In this document: piece by piece, positions 1 to 6,351 of the stretch
Numbering within the stretch: the first letter of the stretch is position 1
Layout of the letters: every line of letters begins with the position of its first letter
Source: Firmicutes bacterium UBA1422
GTDB taxonomy: Bacteria > Bacillota > Clostridia > Peptostreptococcales > Anaerovoracaceae
DNA length: 8,488 bases
Direction of reading: 5' to 3'
NCBI GenBank assembly: GCA_002304835.1
Contig: DBPK01000027.1
Span: 1,121 to 9,608 of the forward strand
Made by a program: the position numbers and the translations under genes
The notes under the pieces: generated by a model
What the model saw: the letters and a program-made list of their open reading frames with translations, nothing else
What the model was told of the DNA's origin: nothing
The model's database searches: none

Positions 1-30
1 GCCATAAGAGGAGGTATCCTTTTCTGTTAT

Positions 31-951
31 ATGCTGGCATTGTTCCTGGGAGTTGGGGCTCTCACGATGGCACTGCTGGTAGGAAAGAAAAATTCAAATA
101 AATATAACAAGGCACTGACTGTTTTCCTTTCGGGGATGCTTGTTATGAGTCTTTATGATATGCTTATATATTATATGGATTATCAGATAGGGCCCTTTGA
201 TGATTTTCTCGCACTAAGGATCGGAAGCAGCATAATCGCCATTTTGTTTTATCTCTGGTTAAGGCTCGAGTGCGAGATCAGCGATGGAGACAGCCTTTCA
301 TGGTTTAATAGGATGACCAGGATATATGTCATCCTTTATGCACTGCTGTGGGTGGTTTTGGGAGCGGCACTTTCTTACGATTATATATATATGATAAGAT
401 GGCTTCTTCTGGTGACCGATATTATTTTGCTTCTTATTCTGCTGGCAGGCAGTGTGGCATATATGGGAAAGGCGCTTCTGACGGAAAAAAGTCGGGGAAG
501 CGTTTACTATATGATAGTGGTAACAGCAATGCTCGCATGGAACTATTCTTCATTTTTCTGGGGCGAAGCATCCAGATACTGGGGCAACGGAACCTTTGTA
601 AGAGAGCCGCTTGACCTGACAATAATATTCTGGTTCATAGTTAATACATCCACGCTGATATTCGTGTACAAGAAAAACTTTGTTGAGGCATATGAAAACA
701 AGAATACGATTGAAGGATATTTTGACCTGAACGAAAGAATGGAAGAAATCGCAAGAAAATACGAAATGACCAACAGAGAAAAAGATCTATGTAGACTTGT
801 ATATGAAGGCAAAAGCAATATGCAGATCGCACAGGCCCTTTTCATTTCCGAAAGCACGGTAAAAACCCATGTTTACAATATATTCAGGAAGATGGGAGTA
901 AAAAACAGAGTGGGATTGACAAGAGTGGTAAGGGGAGAAACTCAGGAATAG
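31..951 (+). CDS. Membrane-embedded LuxR-family transcriptional regulator (possibly 5'-partial)
   Basis: One-component regulator with a multi-span membrane sensor at the N-terminus and a DNA-binding domain at the C-terminus. Hydrophobic segments lie near residues 1-17, 28-47, 62-79, 98-115, 123-143, 157-175 and 195-213, about seven helices. A charged linker (about 214-244) leads to a LuxR/GerE helix-turn-helix at 245-300, with MTNREKDL, the scaffold helix QIAQALFIS and the recognition helix STVKTHVYNIFRKMGV. There is no receiver domain, so control by phosphorylation is not expected; the ligand is unknown. The gene ends at a terminator shared with the opposing TM2 gene. The start is uncertain: a perfect AGAGGAGG sits 16 bases before the first ATG, which is too far for normal use. 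The frame is open to base 1 and would encode more hydrophobic residues, so the true start may lie outside the window. The LuxR domain is certain; targets cannot be told from sequence. Confidence 0.87.
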   Translation: MLALFLGVGALTMALLVGKKNSNKYNKALTVFLSGMLVMSLYDMLIYYMDYQIGPFDDFLALRIGSSIIAILFYLWLRLECEISDGDSLSWFNRMTRIYVILYALLWVVLGAALSYDYIYMIRWLLLVTDIILLLILLAGSVAYMGKALLTEKSRGSVYYMIVVTAMLAWNYSSFFWGEASRYWGNGTFVREPLDLTIIFWFIVNTSTLIFVYKKNFVEAYENKNTIEGYFDLNERMEEIARKYEMTNREKDLCRLVYEGKSNMQIAQALFISESTVKTHVYNIFRKMGVKNRVGLTRVVRGETQE

Positions 952-974
952 GCACCGCCTGTTGATACAAATCA

Positions 975-1013
975 AAAAGCCGTCCAAATGATATATTACA
1001 AAGGACGGCTTTT
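975..1013. terminator. Bidirectional intrinsic terminator
   Basis: A perfect 11-bp inverted repeat (AAAAGCCGTCC at 975-985, GGACGGCTTTT at 1003-1013) encloses a 17-base AT-rich loop. The stem ends in a T-run on both strands, so it can stop transcription from the LuxR-type gene on the + strand (24 bases after its stop) and from the TM2 gene on the - strand (about 22 bases after its stop). Confidence 0.88.
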
Positions 1014-1034
1014 ATATGTTTTTTGGTCTGAGTA

Positions 1035-1349
1035 TCATTGTACCATGGCAAGAAGTTTATCATAGTTGTCTTCTTCGGCACAATGCTTTGCAAAATATAT
1101 ATCTGCCAGCCACCATGTACCGAAAGTAAGGCAGACTATGGCAATTTTACATAGTAGCATTTTGATACCGCCCTGATAAAGGCGGTCTATGCCTAAGAAC
1201 CCAAGAAAGATTGAAAGTACAAGGATAATTTTGGGATTTTTCAGTTTTAACCGGTCGGTCCCTGCTTCGTCGATTTTATTTTTCAGAGTTCCGATCTCAT
1301 CCGCATGTTCTCTTCCGATATAATGCTGTATTTTGTCCGAGCTTGTCAT
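1035..1349 (-). CDS. TM2 domain-containing small membrane protein
   Basis: A 104-residue protein with a charged, probably cytosolic N-terminal region (1-38) followed by two membrane helices (about 39-55 and 63-86). The first helix ends in FLGFLGIDRLYQG, the hallmark GxxGxDRxYxG motif of the TM2 family, in the short turn between the helices. The second helix ends in TWWLADIYF, also typical of TM2 proteins. A short polar tail follows. The function of bacterial TM2 proteins is not established; they are small integral membrane proteins often found alone or fused to other domains. The start is well supported: AAAGGAGG lies about 8 bases before the ATG, and an extended -10 lies about 50 bases upstream. 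The gene is a single unit facing the LuxR-type gene. The family call is firm; the role is unknown. Confidence 0.85.
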   Translation of the reverse strand: MTSSDKIQHYIGREHADEIGTLKNKIDEAGTDRLKLKNPKIILVLSIFLGFLGIDRLYQGGIKMLLCKIAIVCLTFGTWWLADIYFAKHCAEEDNYDKLLAMVQ

Positions 1350-1397
1350 ATAAAAAGCCTCCTTTATAATTACCAGTGTGGTTTTGTTTCCTCAGAA

Positions 1398-1406
1398 ATT
1401 ATATCA
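1398..1406 (-). promoter_or_regulatory. Extended -10 promoter of the TM2 gene
   Basis: On the - strand this reads TGATATAAT: a perfect TATAAT with the TGn extension, about 50 bases before the TM2 start codon. I find no convincing -35 at 16-18 bases, which fits an extended -10 promoter. The start site is not demonstrated. Confidence 0.65.
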
Positions 1407-1509
1407 AAAGTAAGTAAAATGGTATGTAATGAGATAGTATTAAAAAAGACAAAAAAACAAATGAGCACATAAGACTTTAGTCGTAAAATAATCATGGCTG
1501 TTTTTTTTA

Positions 1510-1518
1510 TGATATAAT
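1510..1518 (+). promoter_or_regulatory. Extended -10 promoter of surE and the hydrolase
   Basis: The sequence TGATATAAT sits 51 bases before the surE start codon and is identical to the core of the divergent TM2 promoter. It is preceded by a run of eight T (1501-1508) and an A-rich stretch (about 1440-1460) that could act as an UP-like element. No good -35 is visible. The 220-base gap between the TM2 and surE genes holds these two divergent promoters and nothing else I can identify. Confidence 0.68.
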
Positions 1519-1569
1519 CAAAGGGAAAATGAAATAAAAAAATAGGAAGTCAAAAACAAGGAGGACTTA

Positions 1570-2331
1570 ATGAACATACTGGTGGTAAATGATGACGGAA
1601 TAAGATTAAGAGGGATCAAAGAACTGGCCGGAGTTCTTTCAGATGTTGCGGACATATATATATCCGCACCCCACGAACAAAGAAGTGCCAGCGGACACAG
1701 CATAAGTATCGGAGTCCCCGTTTATATTGAAGAAGTGGGATTTGAAAACGCGAAAATGGCACTGGAAGTAACGGGGACACCGGCTGACTGTGTAAAACTT
1801 GGGCTGAGCTATCTGGAAGACAAAGGCATAAATATTGATATGGTCTATTCCGGCATAAATCATGGAGGGAATCTGGGAACAGATACTCTCTATTCGGGAA
1901 CAGTATCAGCTGCCATGGAAGGAATGCTTTGCGGAAAACCATCGGTGGCTGTCTCGGTAAACAACCATTATCCAAAACATTTTGAGTATGCATGCGGACT
2001 GGCCCTGAAGACTTTTCATAAAGCAAAAGACTTGTTGGATAATAAGACAGTGCTGAATATAAATGTACCCGACCTTCCGGAAGAAGAAATAAAAGGAGTC
2101 AGATATACAAGGCTTGGCATAAGAGAATATGAAGAATGGTTCCGCCCCAAAAAAAATGAAAGCGGTGCAATGGAGTACTGGTATTATGGAGAACCTGTAG
2201 TATATGACAATAAGGACTGCTCCATAGACGTTATTGCAATGCAGGAGGCATGGGCCAGCATAACGCCCCTTAAGTGGGATCTTACAAAACATGACCTTAT
2301 AGATGAAATAAAAAAATGGGAGATAATATAA
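1570..2331 (+). CDS. surE: 5'/3'-nucleotidase SurE
   Basis: SurE is a cytosolic, metal-dependent phosphatase that removes phosphate from nucleoside 5'- and 3'-monophosphates, and in some species from short polyphosphate. The 253-residue protein has the usual family length. It begins with the signature MNILVVNDDG, with metal ligands D8 and D9. The loop APHEQRSASGHS provides S39, and SGINHGGN provides N97, which complete the metal site. GTPADCV (69-75) is another conserved block. AAGGAGG at 1558-1564 lies five bases before the ATG and fixes the start. The stop codon overlaps the start of the next gene by one base, so the two are probably translated from one mRNA. In many bacteria surE sits with pcm or stress genes; here its partner is a cysteine hydrolase. 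Confidence 0.95.
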   Translation: MNILVVNDDGIRLRGIKELAGVLSDVADIYISAPHEQRSASGHSISIGVPVYIEEVGFENAKMALEVTGTPADCVKLGLSYLEDKGINIDMVYSGINHGGNLGTDTLYSGTVSAAMEGMLCGKPSVAVSVNNHYPKHFEYACGLALKTFHKAKDLLDNKTVLNINVPDLPEEEIKGVRYTRLGIREYEEWFRPKKNESGAMEYWYYGEPVVYDNKDCSIDVIAMQEAWASITPLKWDLTKHDLIDEIKKWEII

Positions 2332-2873
2332 TGAAAACAATAAAAGAAAAAACATTGGCAGTGGCTATAGATTTTCAGGAAAAACTTATGCGAGTTATGG
2401 AAGATCCTAAAGGACTTGAAAAAACAGTTGTCGCATTCATGGAGGGCATAAAAGTATTGGGTATACCGGTCATAGTTACTCAGCAGTACACAAAAGGTCT
2501 GGGGGAAACAACAGAAGGGATCAAAGAGAAAACGGAAGGGTCGATACCCGTGGAAAAAACATCTTTCAGTGCCCTTAAGACCATCGAATTTGAAGAGAAA
2601 ATAAAAGAGACCGGTCGGAATACAGTTTTGCTCTGCGGGATAGAAACGCATATATGTGTGATGCAGACGGCAATGGATCTCCTTGAAAAAGGTTACAAAG
2701 TTTTTGTTATCGCAGACTGCACAGCATCAAGGAAGGAAAGCGATAAAAACTGCGCTATCCGCCGAATGGAAAGGGCAGGTGCAGTAATAACCACCTATGA
2801 AGCCATTCTTTTTGAAATACTTGAAGATGCAAAAAACGAAGGGTTCAAAGAGATTTCCCGTATTATAAAGTGA
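2331..2873 (+). CDS. Isochorismatase-family cysteine hydrolase
   Basis: A member of the isochorismatase-like hydrolase superfamily, which includes nicotinamidases, YcaC-like enzymes and other amide or ester hydrolases acting through a cysteine nucleophile. In the 180-residue product the catalytic triad is visible: D14 in VAIDFQEKL, K76 in VEKTSFSA, and C109 in CGIETHICVMQTA. The C-terminal strand VFVIADCTASR also fits. The stretch TQQYTKGLGET resembles the YcaC/ISOC1-like branch more than nicotinamidase, and I do not see the metal-binding His set expected of nicotinamidase. The substrate is unknown. I chose the ATG at 2331 (TAATG overlap with surE, GGGAG eight bases upstream) over the in-frame ATG at 2316, which would overlap surE by 16 bases and lacks a comparable SD. 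No clear terminator follows, so some readthrough toward thlA is possible. Confidence 0.88.
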   Translation: MKTIKEKTLAVAIDFQEKLMRVMEDPKGLEKTVVAFMEGIKVLGIPVIVTQQYTKGLGETTEGIKEKTEGSIPVEKTSFSALKTIEFEEKIKETGRNTVLLCGIETHICVMQTAMDLLEKGYKVFVIADCTASRKESDKNCAIRRMERAGAVITTYEAILFEILEDAKNEGFKEISRIIK

Positions 2874-2909
2874 AAAATAGAAGTTGGCCAAAAGACCCGA
2901 GACACAAGA

Positions 2910-2927
2910 ATGTTAACTAATTAACTT
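2910..2927. promoter_or_regulatory. Candidate Rex (redox repressor) operator upstream of thlA
   Basis: The bases ATGTTAACTAATTAACTT match the clostridial Rex consensus TTGTTAAnnnnTTAACAA at 11 of 14 defined positions, with an intact GTTAA-N4-TTAAC core and the correct 4-base spacer. The site lies about 110 bases before the thlA start and 12 bases upstream of its putative -35. Rex represses fermentation genes when NADH/NAD+ is low, and thiolase genes are known Rex targets in clostridia. Binding itself is inferred. Confidence 0.6.
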
Positions 2928-2939
2928 TTGTACAGATAC

Positions 2940-2968
2940 TTTGCATGCCGAAAATTATGTGATATCAT
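2940..2968 (+). promoter_or_regulatory. Putative thlA promoter
   Basis: A weak -35 (TTTGCA, 2940-2945; 4 of 6 matches) is followed after 17 bases by TATCAT (2963-2968), preceded by the TGn extension (TGATATCAT). The predicted transcript has a leader of about 65 bases. A second TGA-TATACA at 2983-2991 is a weaker alternative. Confidence 0.5.
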
Positions 2969-2970
2969 TA

Positions 2971-3011
2971 ATCAGAAAAAACTGATATACAAAATCATAT
3001 ATAAATCATAT
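2971..3011 (+). repeat. Short inverted and direct repeats in the thlA leader
   Basis: An inverted repeat ATCAG-N6-CTGAT (2971-2986, A-only spacer) is followed by a direct repeat of AAATCATAT at 2992-3000 and 3003-3011, an 11-base period close to one helical turn. All lie between the putative thlA promoter and its SD. They could be a repressor site or simple AT-rich leader sequence; no known factor is matched. Confidence 0.35.
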
Positions 3012-3038
3012 TACACAAACAAAGGAGGATAATCCAAC

Positions 3039-4217
3039 ATGAGAGAAGTAGTAATAGTGAGCGCAGCCAGGACACCGATAGGAAGTTTCGGAGGCACATT
3101 AAAAAATGTTGCGGCCAGGACTCTTGGAACGATAGCGGTAAAAGGAGCCATAGAAAGAGCAGGCATAAACCCCGAAGATGTGGACGAAGTAATAATGGGA
3201 TGCGTTCTTCAGGGAGGACTGGGACAAAATATAGCAAGGCAGATATCGATCGATGCAGGAATACCCAAAGAGGTTCCTTCCATGACGCTTAACAAGGTTT
3301 GCGGATCCGGGTTAAGAGCTGTGGAACTGGCAGCCCAGATAATAAAAGCCAACGATGCTGAGATCATCGTGGCAGGAGGAGCAGAAAGCATGTCCATGGC
3401 ACCCTATGTAACAAGGAAAGCCCGCTGGGGAGCAAGGATGGGAGATGACAAACTGGTTGATATGATGGTATATGACGGACTTACAGATGTTTTCGGACAG
3501 TATCATATGGGGACAACTGCAGAAAATATATGTGAACAGTGGAATTTAACAAGAGAGGAACTTGATGAGTTCGCAGCAGCGTCTCAGCAAAAAGCCATAG
3601 CGGCCATCAAAGCCGGCAAATTCAGGGACGAGATCGTTCCTGTGGAGATACCCCAGAAAAAAGGAGACCCTGTAGTTTTTGATACAGATGAGTATCCAAA
3701 GGACGGAGTAACAAAAGAGAGCATAGGCAAACTAAGACCCGCATTCAAAAAAGACGGCATAGTTACCGCAGCCAATGCATCGGGTATTAACGATTCAGGG
3801 GCGGCAGTGGTGGTCATGTCAAAGGAAAAGGCTGATGAACTGGGACTTGAACCAATGTGCACGGTTTTGAGTTATGCTTCTGCCGGTGTGGACCCAAGTA
3901 TAATGGGAATAGGACCTGTGCCAGCCACAAAAAAAGCCCTGGAAAAAGCCGGACTTACTGTGGATGATCTGGATATTATAGAAGCCAATGAAGCTTTTGC
4001 GGCTCAATCTGTGGCTGTAGGCAAGGAACTGGGATTCGACAAAGAAAAACTCAATGTAAACGGCGGTGCCATAGCCCTTGGACATCCCATAGGATCATCA
4101 GGCTGCAGGATACTTATCACACTGATTTATGAAATGCAAAAAAGAGATGCAAAAAAAGGTCTTGCCACATTGTGCATAGGCGGAGGACAGGGAACGGCAA
4201 TGATAGTTCAAAGATAA
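3039..4217 (+). CDS. thlA: Acetyl-CoA acetyltransferase (thiolase II)
   Basis: Cytosolic biosynthetic-type thiolase that condenses two acetyl-CoA into acetoacetyl-CoA and CoA, the first step of clostridial butyrate/butanol formation; the reaction is reversible and can also cleave acetoacetyl-CoA. The 392-residue length equals that of typical ThlA/PhbA enzymes. The N-terminal thiolase domain carries the acyl-accepting C88 in NKVCGSGLRA and the GGAESMS motif. The C-terminal domain has NEAFAAQ, H349 in GGAIALGHPIGSSG, and the base C379 in CIGGGQGTAM. AAAGGAGG at 3021-3028 lies ten bases before the ATG. It has its own promoter, a Rex-like site upstream and a terminator downstream. It is transcribed alone: no crt, hbd or bcd genes are adjacent here. 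Confidence 0.95.
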   Translation: MREVVIVSAARTPIGSFGGTLKNVAARTLGTIAVKGAIERAGINPEDVDEVIMGCVLQGGLGQNIARQISIDAGIPKEVPSMTLNKVCGSGLRAVELAAQIIKANDAEIIVAGGAESMSMAPYVTRKARWGARMGDDKLVDMMVYDGLTDVFGQYHMGTTAENICEQWNLTREELDEFAAASQQKAIAAIKAGKFRDEIVPVEIPQKKGDPVVFDTDEYPKDGVTKESIGKLRPAFKKDGIVTAANASGINDSGAAVVVMSKEKADELGLEPMCTVLSYASAGVDPSIMGIGPVPATKKALEKAGLTVDDLDIIEANEAFAAQSVAVGKELGFDKEKLNVNGGAIALGHPIGSSGCRILITLIYEMQKRDAKKGLATLCIGGGQGTAMIVQR

Positions 4218-4253
4218 CAAGACAGAAATACAAGATCCAATAAACTATTACAG

Positions 4254-4290
4254 AGCAAGAGGGATATATTGACCGCTTGCTTTTTTATTT
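4254..4290 (+). terminator. Intrinsic terminator of thlA
   Basis: A 6-bp stem (AGCAAG 4254-4259, CTTGCT 4276-4281) with a 16-base loop runs into TTTTTTATTTT, 36 bases after the thlA stop codon. The stem is short but the T-tract is good. Confidence 0.72.
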
Positions 4291-4301
4291 TCATTACAAA
4301 T

Positions 4302-4327
4302 AAAAACGGATCCGAAGATCCGTTTTT
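4302..4327. terminator. Terminator of the C39-like peptidase gene, with UUCG tetraloop
   Basis: A perfect 11-bp stem (4302-4312 with 4317-4327; core ACGGATC/GATCCGT) closes a four-base loop. On the - strand the loop reads C(UUCG)G, an exceptionally stable tetraloop, followed by TTTTTATTTG. It lies 23 bases after the stop of the - strand peptidase gene. The + strand also has a T-run, so it may back up the thlA terminator. Confidence 0.88.
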
Positions 4328-4350
4328 GAATATTTTTTTGAAGTATATAT

Positions 4351-5163
4351 TTATTCTTCTTCCGGCGGGGTGGCTATAACAAAGGGTTGTTCAGCGGGTT
4401 CTCCTGTCAGGCTGGAACTTTCATGCCACATGTAGAAGAATCTCTCTGCGCCATATGTATAGTATCCGTCCTGATAATTATCGGAAGTGTCATAGGGGTC
4501 AGCCAGAATGACAACATCATCCCCGAAACTATCGGGTGTTCCCATGTCATCATAGCCTATGATAACCTGCCAGTGGCCACTCCAGTCGATCCAGTCAACC
4601 ATTATGGGTGTTCCTGCTTTCAGGTTTTTCTTTACCCATTTTATGAAATCCTGATCGGCTGTATCGCTGGTATCCCAACTGAAAGTCGCACTGCCGTCTT
4701 CAGGGCTTCTTTCCACATCCCAGCCGATTTCTTCAAAGAACTTAGCAATGCCGTCGGGACCGACACCTGTTTCATCACTGGTATCAGACATCTCTGCTAT
4801 GCTCAGTTCATCATATTTTTTCTCGTCATACATATCGTAATGGTTAAGCACCATAAGAGCTGAGCAGGGGCCGCATGTATATTCTGTAGTTTGCTGGTAT
4901 GTTTCAAATTTCGGGATCACAGTGAGAGAATCCGTTGATTCCAGATTGTAAACATCCAAAGGCACAAAATAGCCTCCGTCAAAATGGTCTCCACCTCCGT
5001 CGTAGGATGAAGCACCTGTTGTTGTGGTGTCATATCCTTCCGGATACGGGATAGCATGCTTTTCAAAAGCGGCGGTCTCATCGTCGCCGCCGCAAGCGGC
5101 AAAAGCAAAAACCATTACCAGTGTCAATAAGACAATCAATAATTTTTTGGTTTTCATGTTCAT
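4351..5163 (-). CDS. C39-like (papain-fold) cysteine peptidase lipoprotein
   Basis: Predicted surface-anchored lipoprotein of 270 residues. Basic residues (K4, K6, K7), a hydrophobic core and the lipobox FAAC give an acylated C24 after signal peptidase II cleavage. An acidic, Asp/Gly-rich linker runs to about residue 80. The rest matches the peptidase C39-like 2 fold: Q91 and C97 in QTTEYTCGPCSALMVLNHY, H197 in SGHWQVIIGYDD and D222 in ILADPYD form the expected oxyanion and catalytic set. C100 is a second nearby cysteine. The mature protein is visibly acidic and ends in EEE. The substrate is unknown; C39-like lipoproteins are common in Clostridia and mostly uncharacterised. The start is ambiguous: AGGAGG lies four bases before the first ATG (5163) and ten before the second (5157, MKTKK). 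It has its own promoter and terminator. Confidence 0.85.
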   Translation of the reverse strand: MNMKTKKLLIVLLTLVMVFAFAACGGDDETAAFEKHAIPYPEGYDTTTTGASSYDGGGDHFDGGYFVPLDVYNLESTDSLTVIPKFETYQQTTEYTCGPCSALMVLNHYDMYDEKKYDELSIAEMSDTSDETGVGPDGIAKFFEEIGWDVERSPEDGSATFSWDTSDTADQDFIKWVKKNLKAGTPIMVDWIDWSGHWQVIIGYDDMGTPDSFGDDVVILADPYDTSDNYQDGYYTYGAERFFYMWHESSSLTGEPAEQPFVIATPPEEE

Positions 5164-5187
5164 GTCTCCTCCTAAAATTTCATAATA

Positions 5188-5207
5188 CGTAATTATTCAT
5201 CATTACG
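5188..5207. promoter_or_regulatory. Inverted repeat at the peptidase start site, candidate operator
   Basis: A perfect 6-bp inverted repeat CGTAAT-N8-ATTACG directly abuts the -10 element of the peptidase promoter and would span roughly -6 to +14 of the transcript. This is a classic place for a repressor site. No known regulator consensus is recognised. Confidence 0.42.
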
Positions 5208-5237
5208 ATTATACACCCGTAAGAATGCAATAGTAAA
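5208..5237 (-). promoter_or_regulatory. Promoter of the C39-like peptidase gene
   Basis: On the - strand TTTACT (4 of 6 matches to -35; 5232-5237) is followed after 18 bases by a perfect TATAAT (5208-5213). Unlike most other promoters in the window it lacks the TGn extension and has a better -35. The leader is about 40 bases. Confidence 0.66.
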
Positions 5238-5244
5238 GAATAAA

Positions 5245-6279
5245 TCAGAAAATTTTGAATCCGGCCTTAAGATCCGATTCCATTTCAGCCCGGTGGGGGA
5301 GGGAATTTATCCCGGGGGTGCCGCCTGTGTGGATGAATATCACGGTTTGATTTTTTTCTATCAAACCTGAATCTATCATCTTAAGGATGCCGTTGAATGT
5401 TTTGCCCGTGTAGCAGGGATCAAGTATAATGGCTTCGCGGCGAGCCATATAATAAATAGCTTCTCTTACTTCGGAAACGGGGTTATTGTATGCGCCGTAT
5501 GTCCAGTCATGGTTTATATCAAAATCATTTTCGGAGGCGGAAATCTTTATCCGGCTACCGTAAAAACCTTTTATTCTTTCAAAATATCGTCCGGCCCAAA
5601 CGGAAGGCTCACAGGGGAAGGGAGCTATGGCTATTCCCGTAAGATCCATTTGGATATTTTCGTTTTTGATACCGCAGAAAAGCCCCATGTATGTGCCCAT
5701 GCTTCCCACCGCGCAAAAAACCTTTGGCACATTAAGAGCTTTGGTTTTTATCTGTAATGCCAGTTCTTTGGCACAGTCGTAATAGCCCAGGATGCCCAAC
5801 TCACTGGATCCCCCCATTGGTATAAAGTAAACTTTTTCTCCTTGATCTTCGTAGTCACGGGTGATTTTTGCCAATGTATCTGACAAAAGGGACTCGTCTG
5901 AAATACCCGGCTTGGGCCTTTTTATAAAAACTTCAGCACCCATCATACGGTCAAGAAGAATGTTTCCGGAAATCTCGCCGGAATGATCGGCTATTGATAC
6001 TATTGCACACTTCATCCCGTATTTTGCAGCAACGGCGGCAGTAAGCCTTCCGTGATTTGTCTGGGGAGCTCCTGTTGTAAGAAGCAGGGTCGATTTTTTA
6101 TCCAGGGCATCATGTATGAAGTATTCGAGTTTACGCAGTTTGTTCCCTCCCATGCCGGGATCCGTAAGGTCGTCCCTTTTGATCCAGAAATCAACACCGG
6201 TATCCCGGGAGATGCCTTCAAGCCGCTCCAATGGAGTGGGCAGTTTCAGAAATCCGTCCTTGCTGTATCCTAAAGTCAT
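5245..6279 (-). CDS. PLP-dependent D-cysteine desulfhydrase / ACC deaminase family enzyme
   Basis: A 344-residue cytosolic enzyme of PLP fold type II. Family members degrade D-cysteine to pyruvate, sulfide and ammonia, deaminate 1-aminocyclopropane-1-carboxylate, or act on related amino acids. The PLP-binding lysine is K47 in MGGNKLRKLEY, after the typical FWIKRDDLTDP. The cofactor/substrate loop is APQTNHGRLTAAVAAK (71-86). HTGGTPG near the C-terminus is another family block. Known ACC deaminases and D-cysteine desulfhydrases usually have QSN in the loop; here it is QTN, with T74 in place of the Ser, so the substrate is uncertain. AAAGGAGGG lies five bases before the ATG. The gene is divergent from glnS. 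No clear terminator separates it from the peptidase gene downstream, which has its own promoter. Confidence 0.85.
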   Translation of the reverse strand: MTLGYSKDGFLKLPTPLERLEGISRDTGVDFWIKRDDLTDPGMGGNKLRKLEYFIHDALDKKSTLLLTTGAPQTNHGRLTAAVAAKYGMKCAIVSIADHSGEISGNILLDRMMGAEVFIKRPKPGISDESLLSDTLAKITRDYEDQGEKVYFIPMGGSSELGILGYYDCAKELALQIKTKALNVPKVFCAVGSMGTYMGLFCGIKNENIQMDLTGIAIAPFPCEPSVWAGRYFERIKGFYGSRIKISASENDFDINHDWTYGAYNNPVSEVREAIYYMARREAIILDPCYTGKTFNGILKMIDSGLIEKNQTVIFIHTGGTPGINSLPHRAEMESDLKAGFKIF

Positions 6280-6303
6280 TATATCCCTCCTTTTTATGGG
6301 ACA

Positions 6304-6312
6304 ATTATAACA
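6304..6312 (-). promoter_or_regulatory. Extended -10 promoter of the PLP enzyme gene
   Basis: On the - strand TGTTATAAT, a perfect -10 with TGn extension, lies 24 bases before the start codon, giving a leader of under 20 bases. A weak TTCAAT at 6328-6333 (18-base spacer) may serve as -35. It shares the short intergenic region with the divergent glnS promoter. Confidence 0.65.
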
Positions 6313-6351
6313 TGTATCTGATAATTTATTGAAGAACAGCCTAGAAAAATG

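Noticed and set aside
1473..1482. Small inverted repeat GACT-TT-AGTC upstream of the surE promoter
   Set aside because: The arms are four bases with a two-base spacer and do not extend; likely by chance in AT-rich DNA.
2316..2331. Alternative upstream start of the hydrolase (ATG at 2316)
   Set aside because: It would overlap surE by 16 bases and has no SD at a suitable distance, whereas the ATG at 2331 has GGGAG eight bases upstream and forms a TAATG coupling.
2184..2651. A 155-codon open frame on the - strand across the surE/hydrolase junction
   Set aside because: It overlaps two well-supported genes, and its Phe/Cys-rich translation has no domain; chance open frame.
2884..2891. Palindrome TTGGCCAA after the hydrolase gene
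   Set aside because: It has no loop or T-tract, so it is not a terminator, and an 8-base palindrome alone is weak evidence for an operator.
4387..4863. A 158-codon open frame on the + strand opposite the peptidase gene
   Set aside because: It is fully antisense to a gene with a clear lipobox and catalytic motifs. Its translation shows no recognisable family, and it has no SD.
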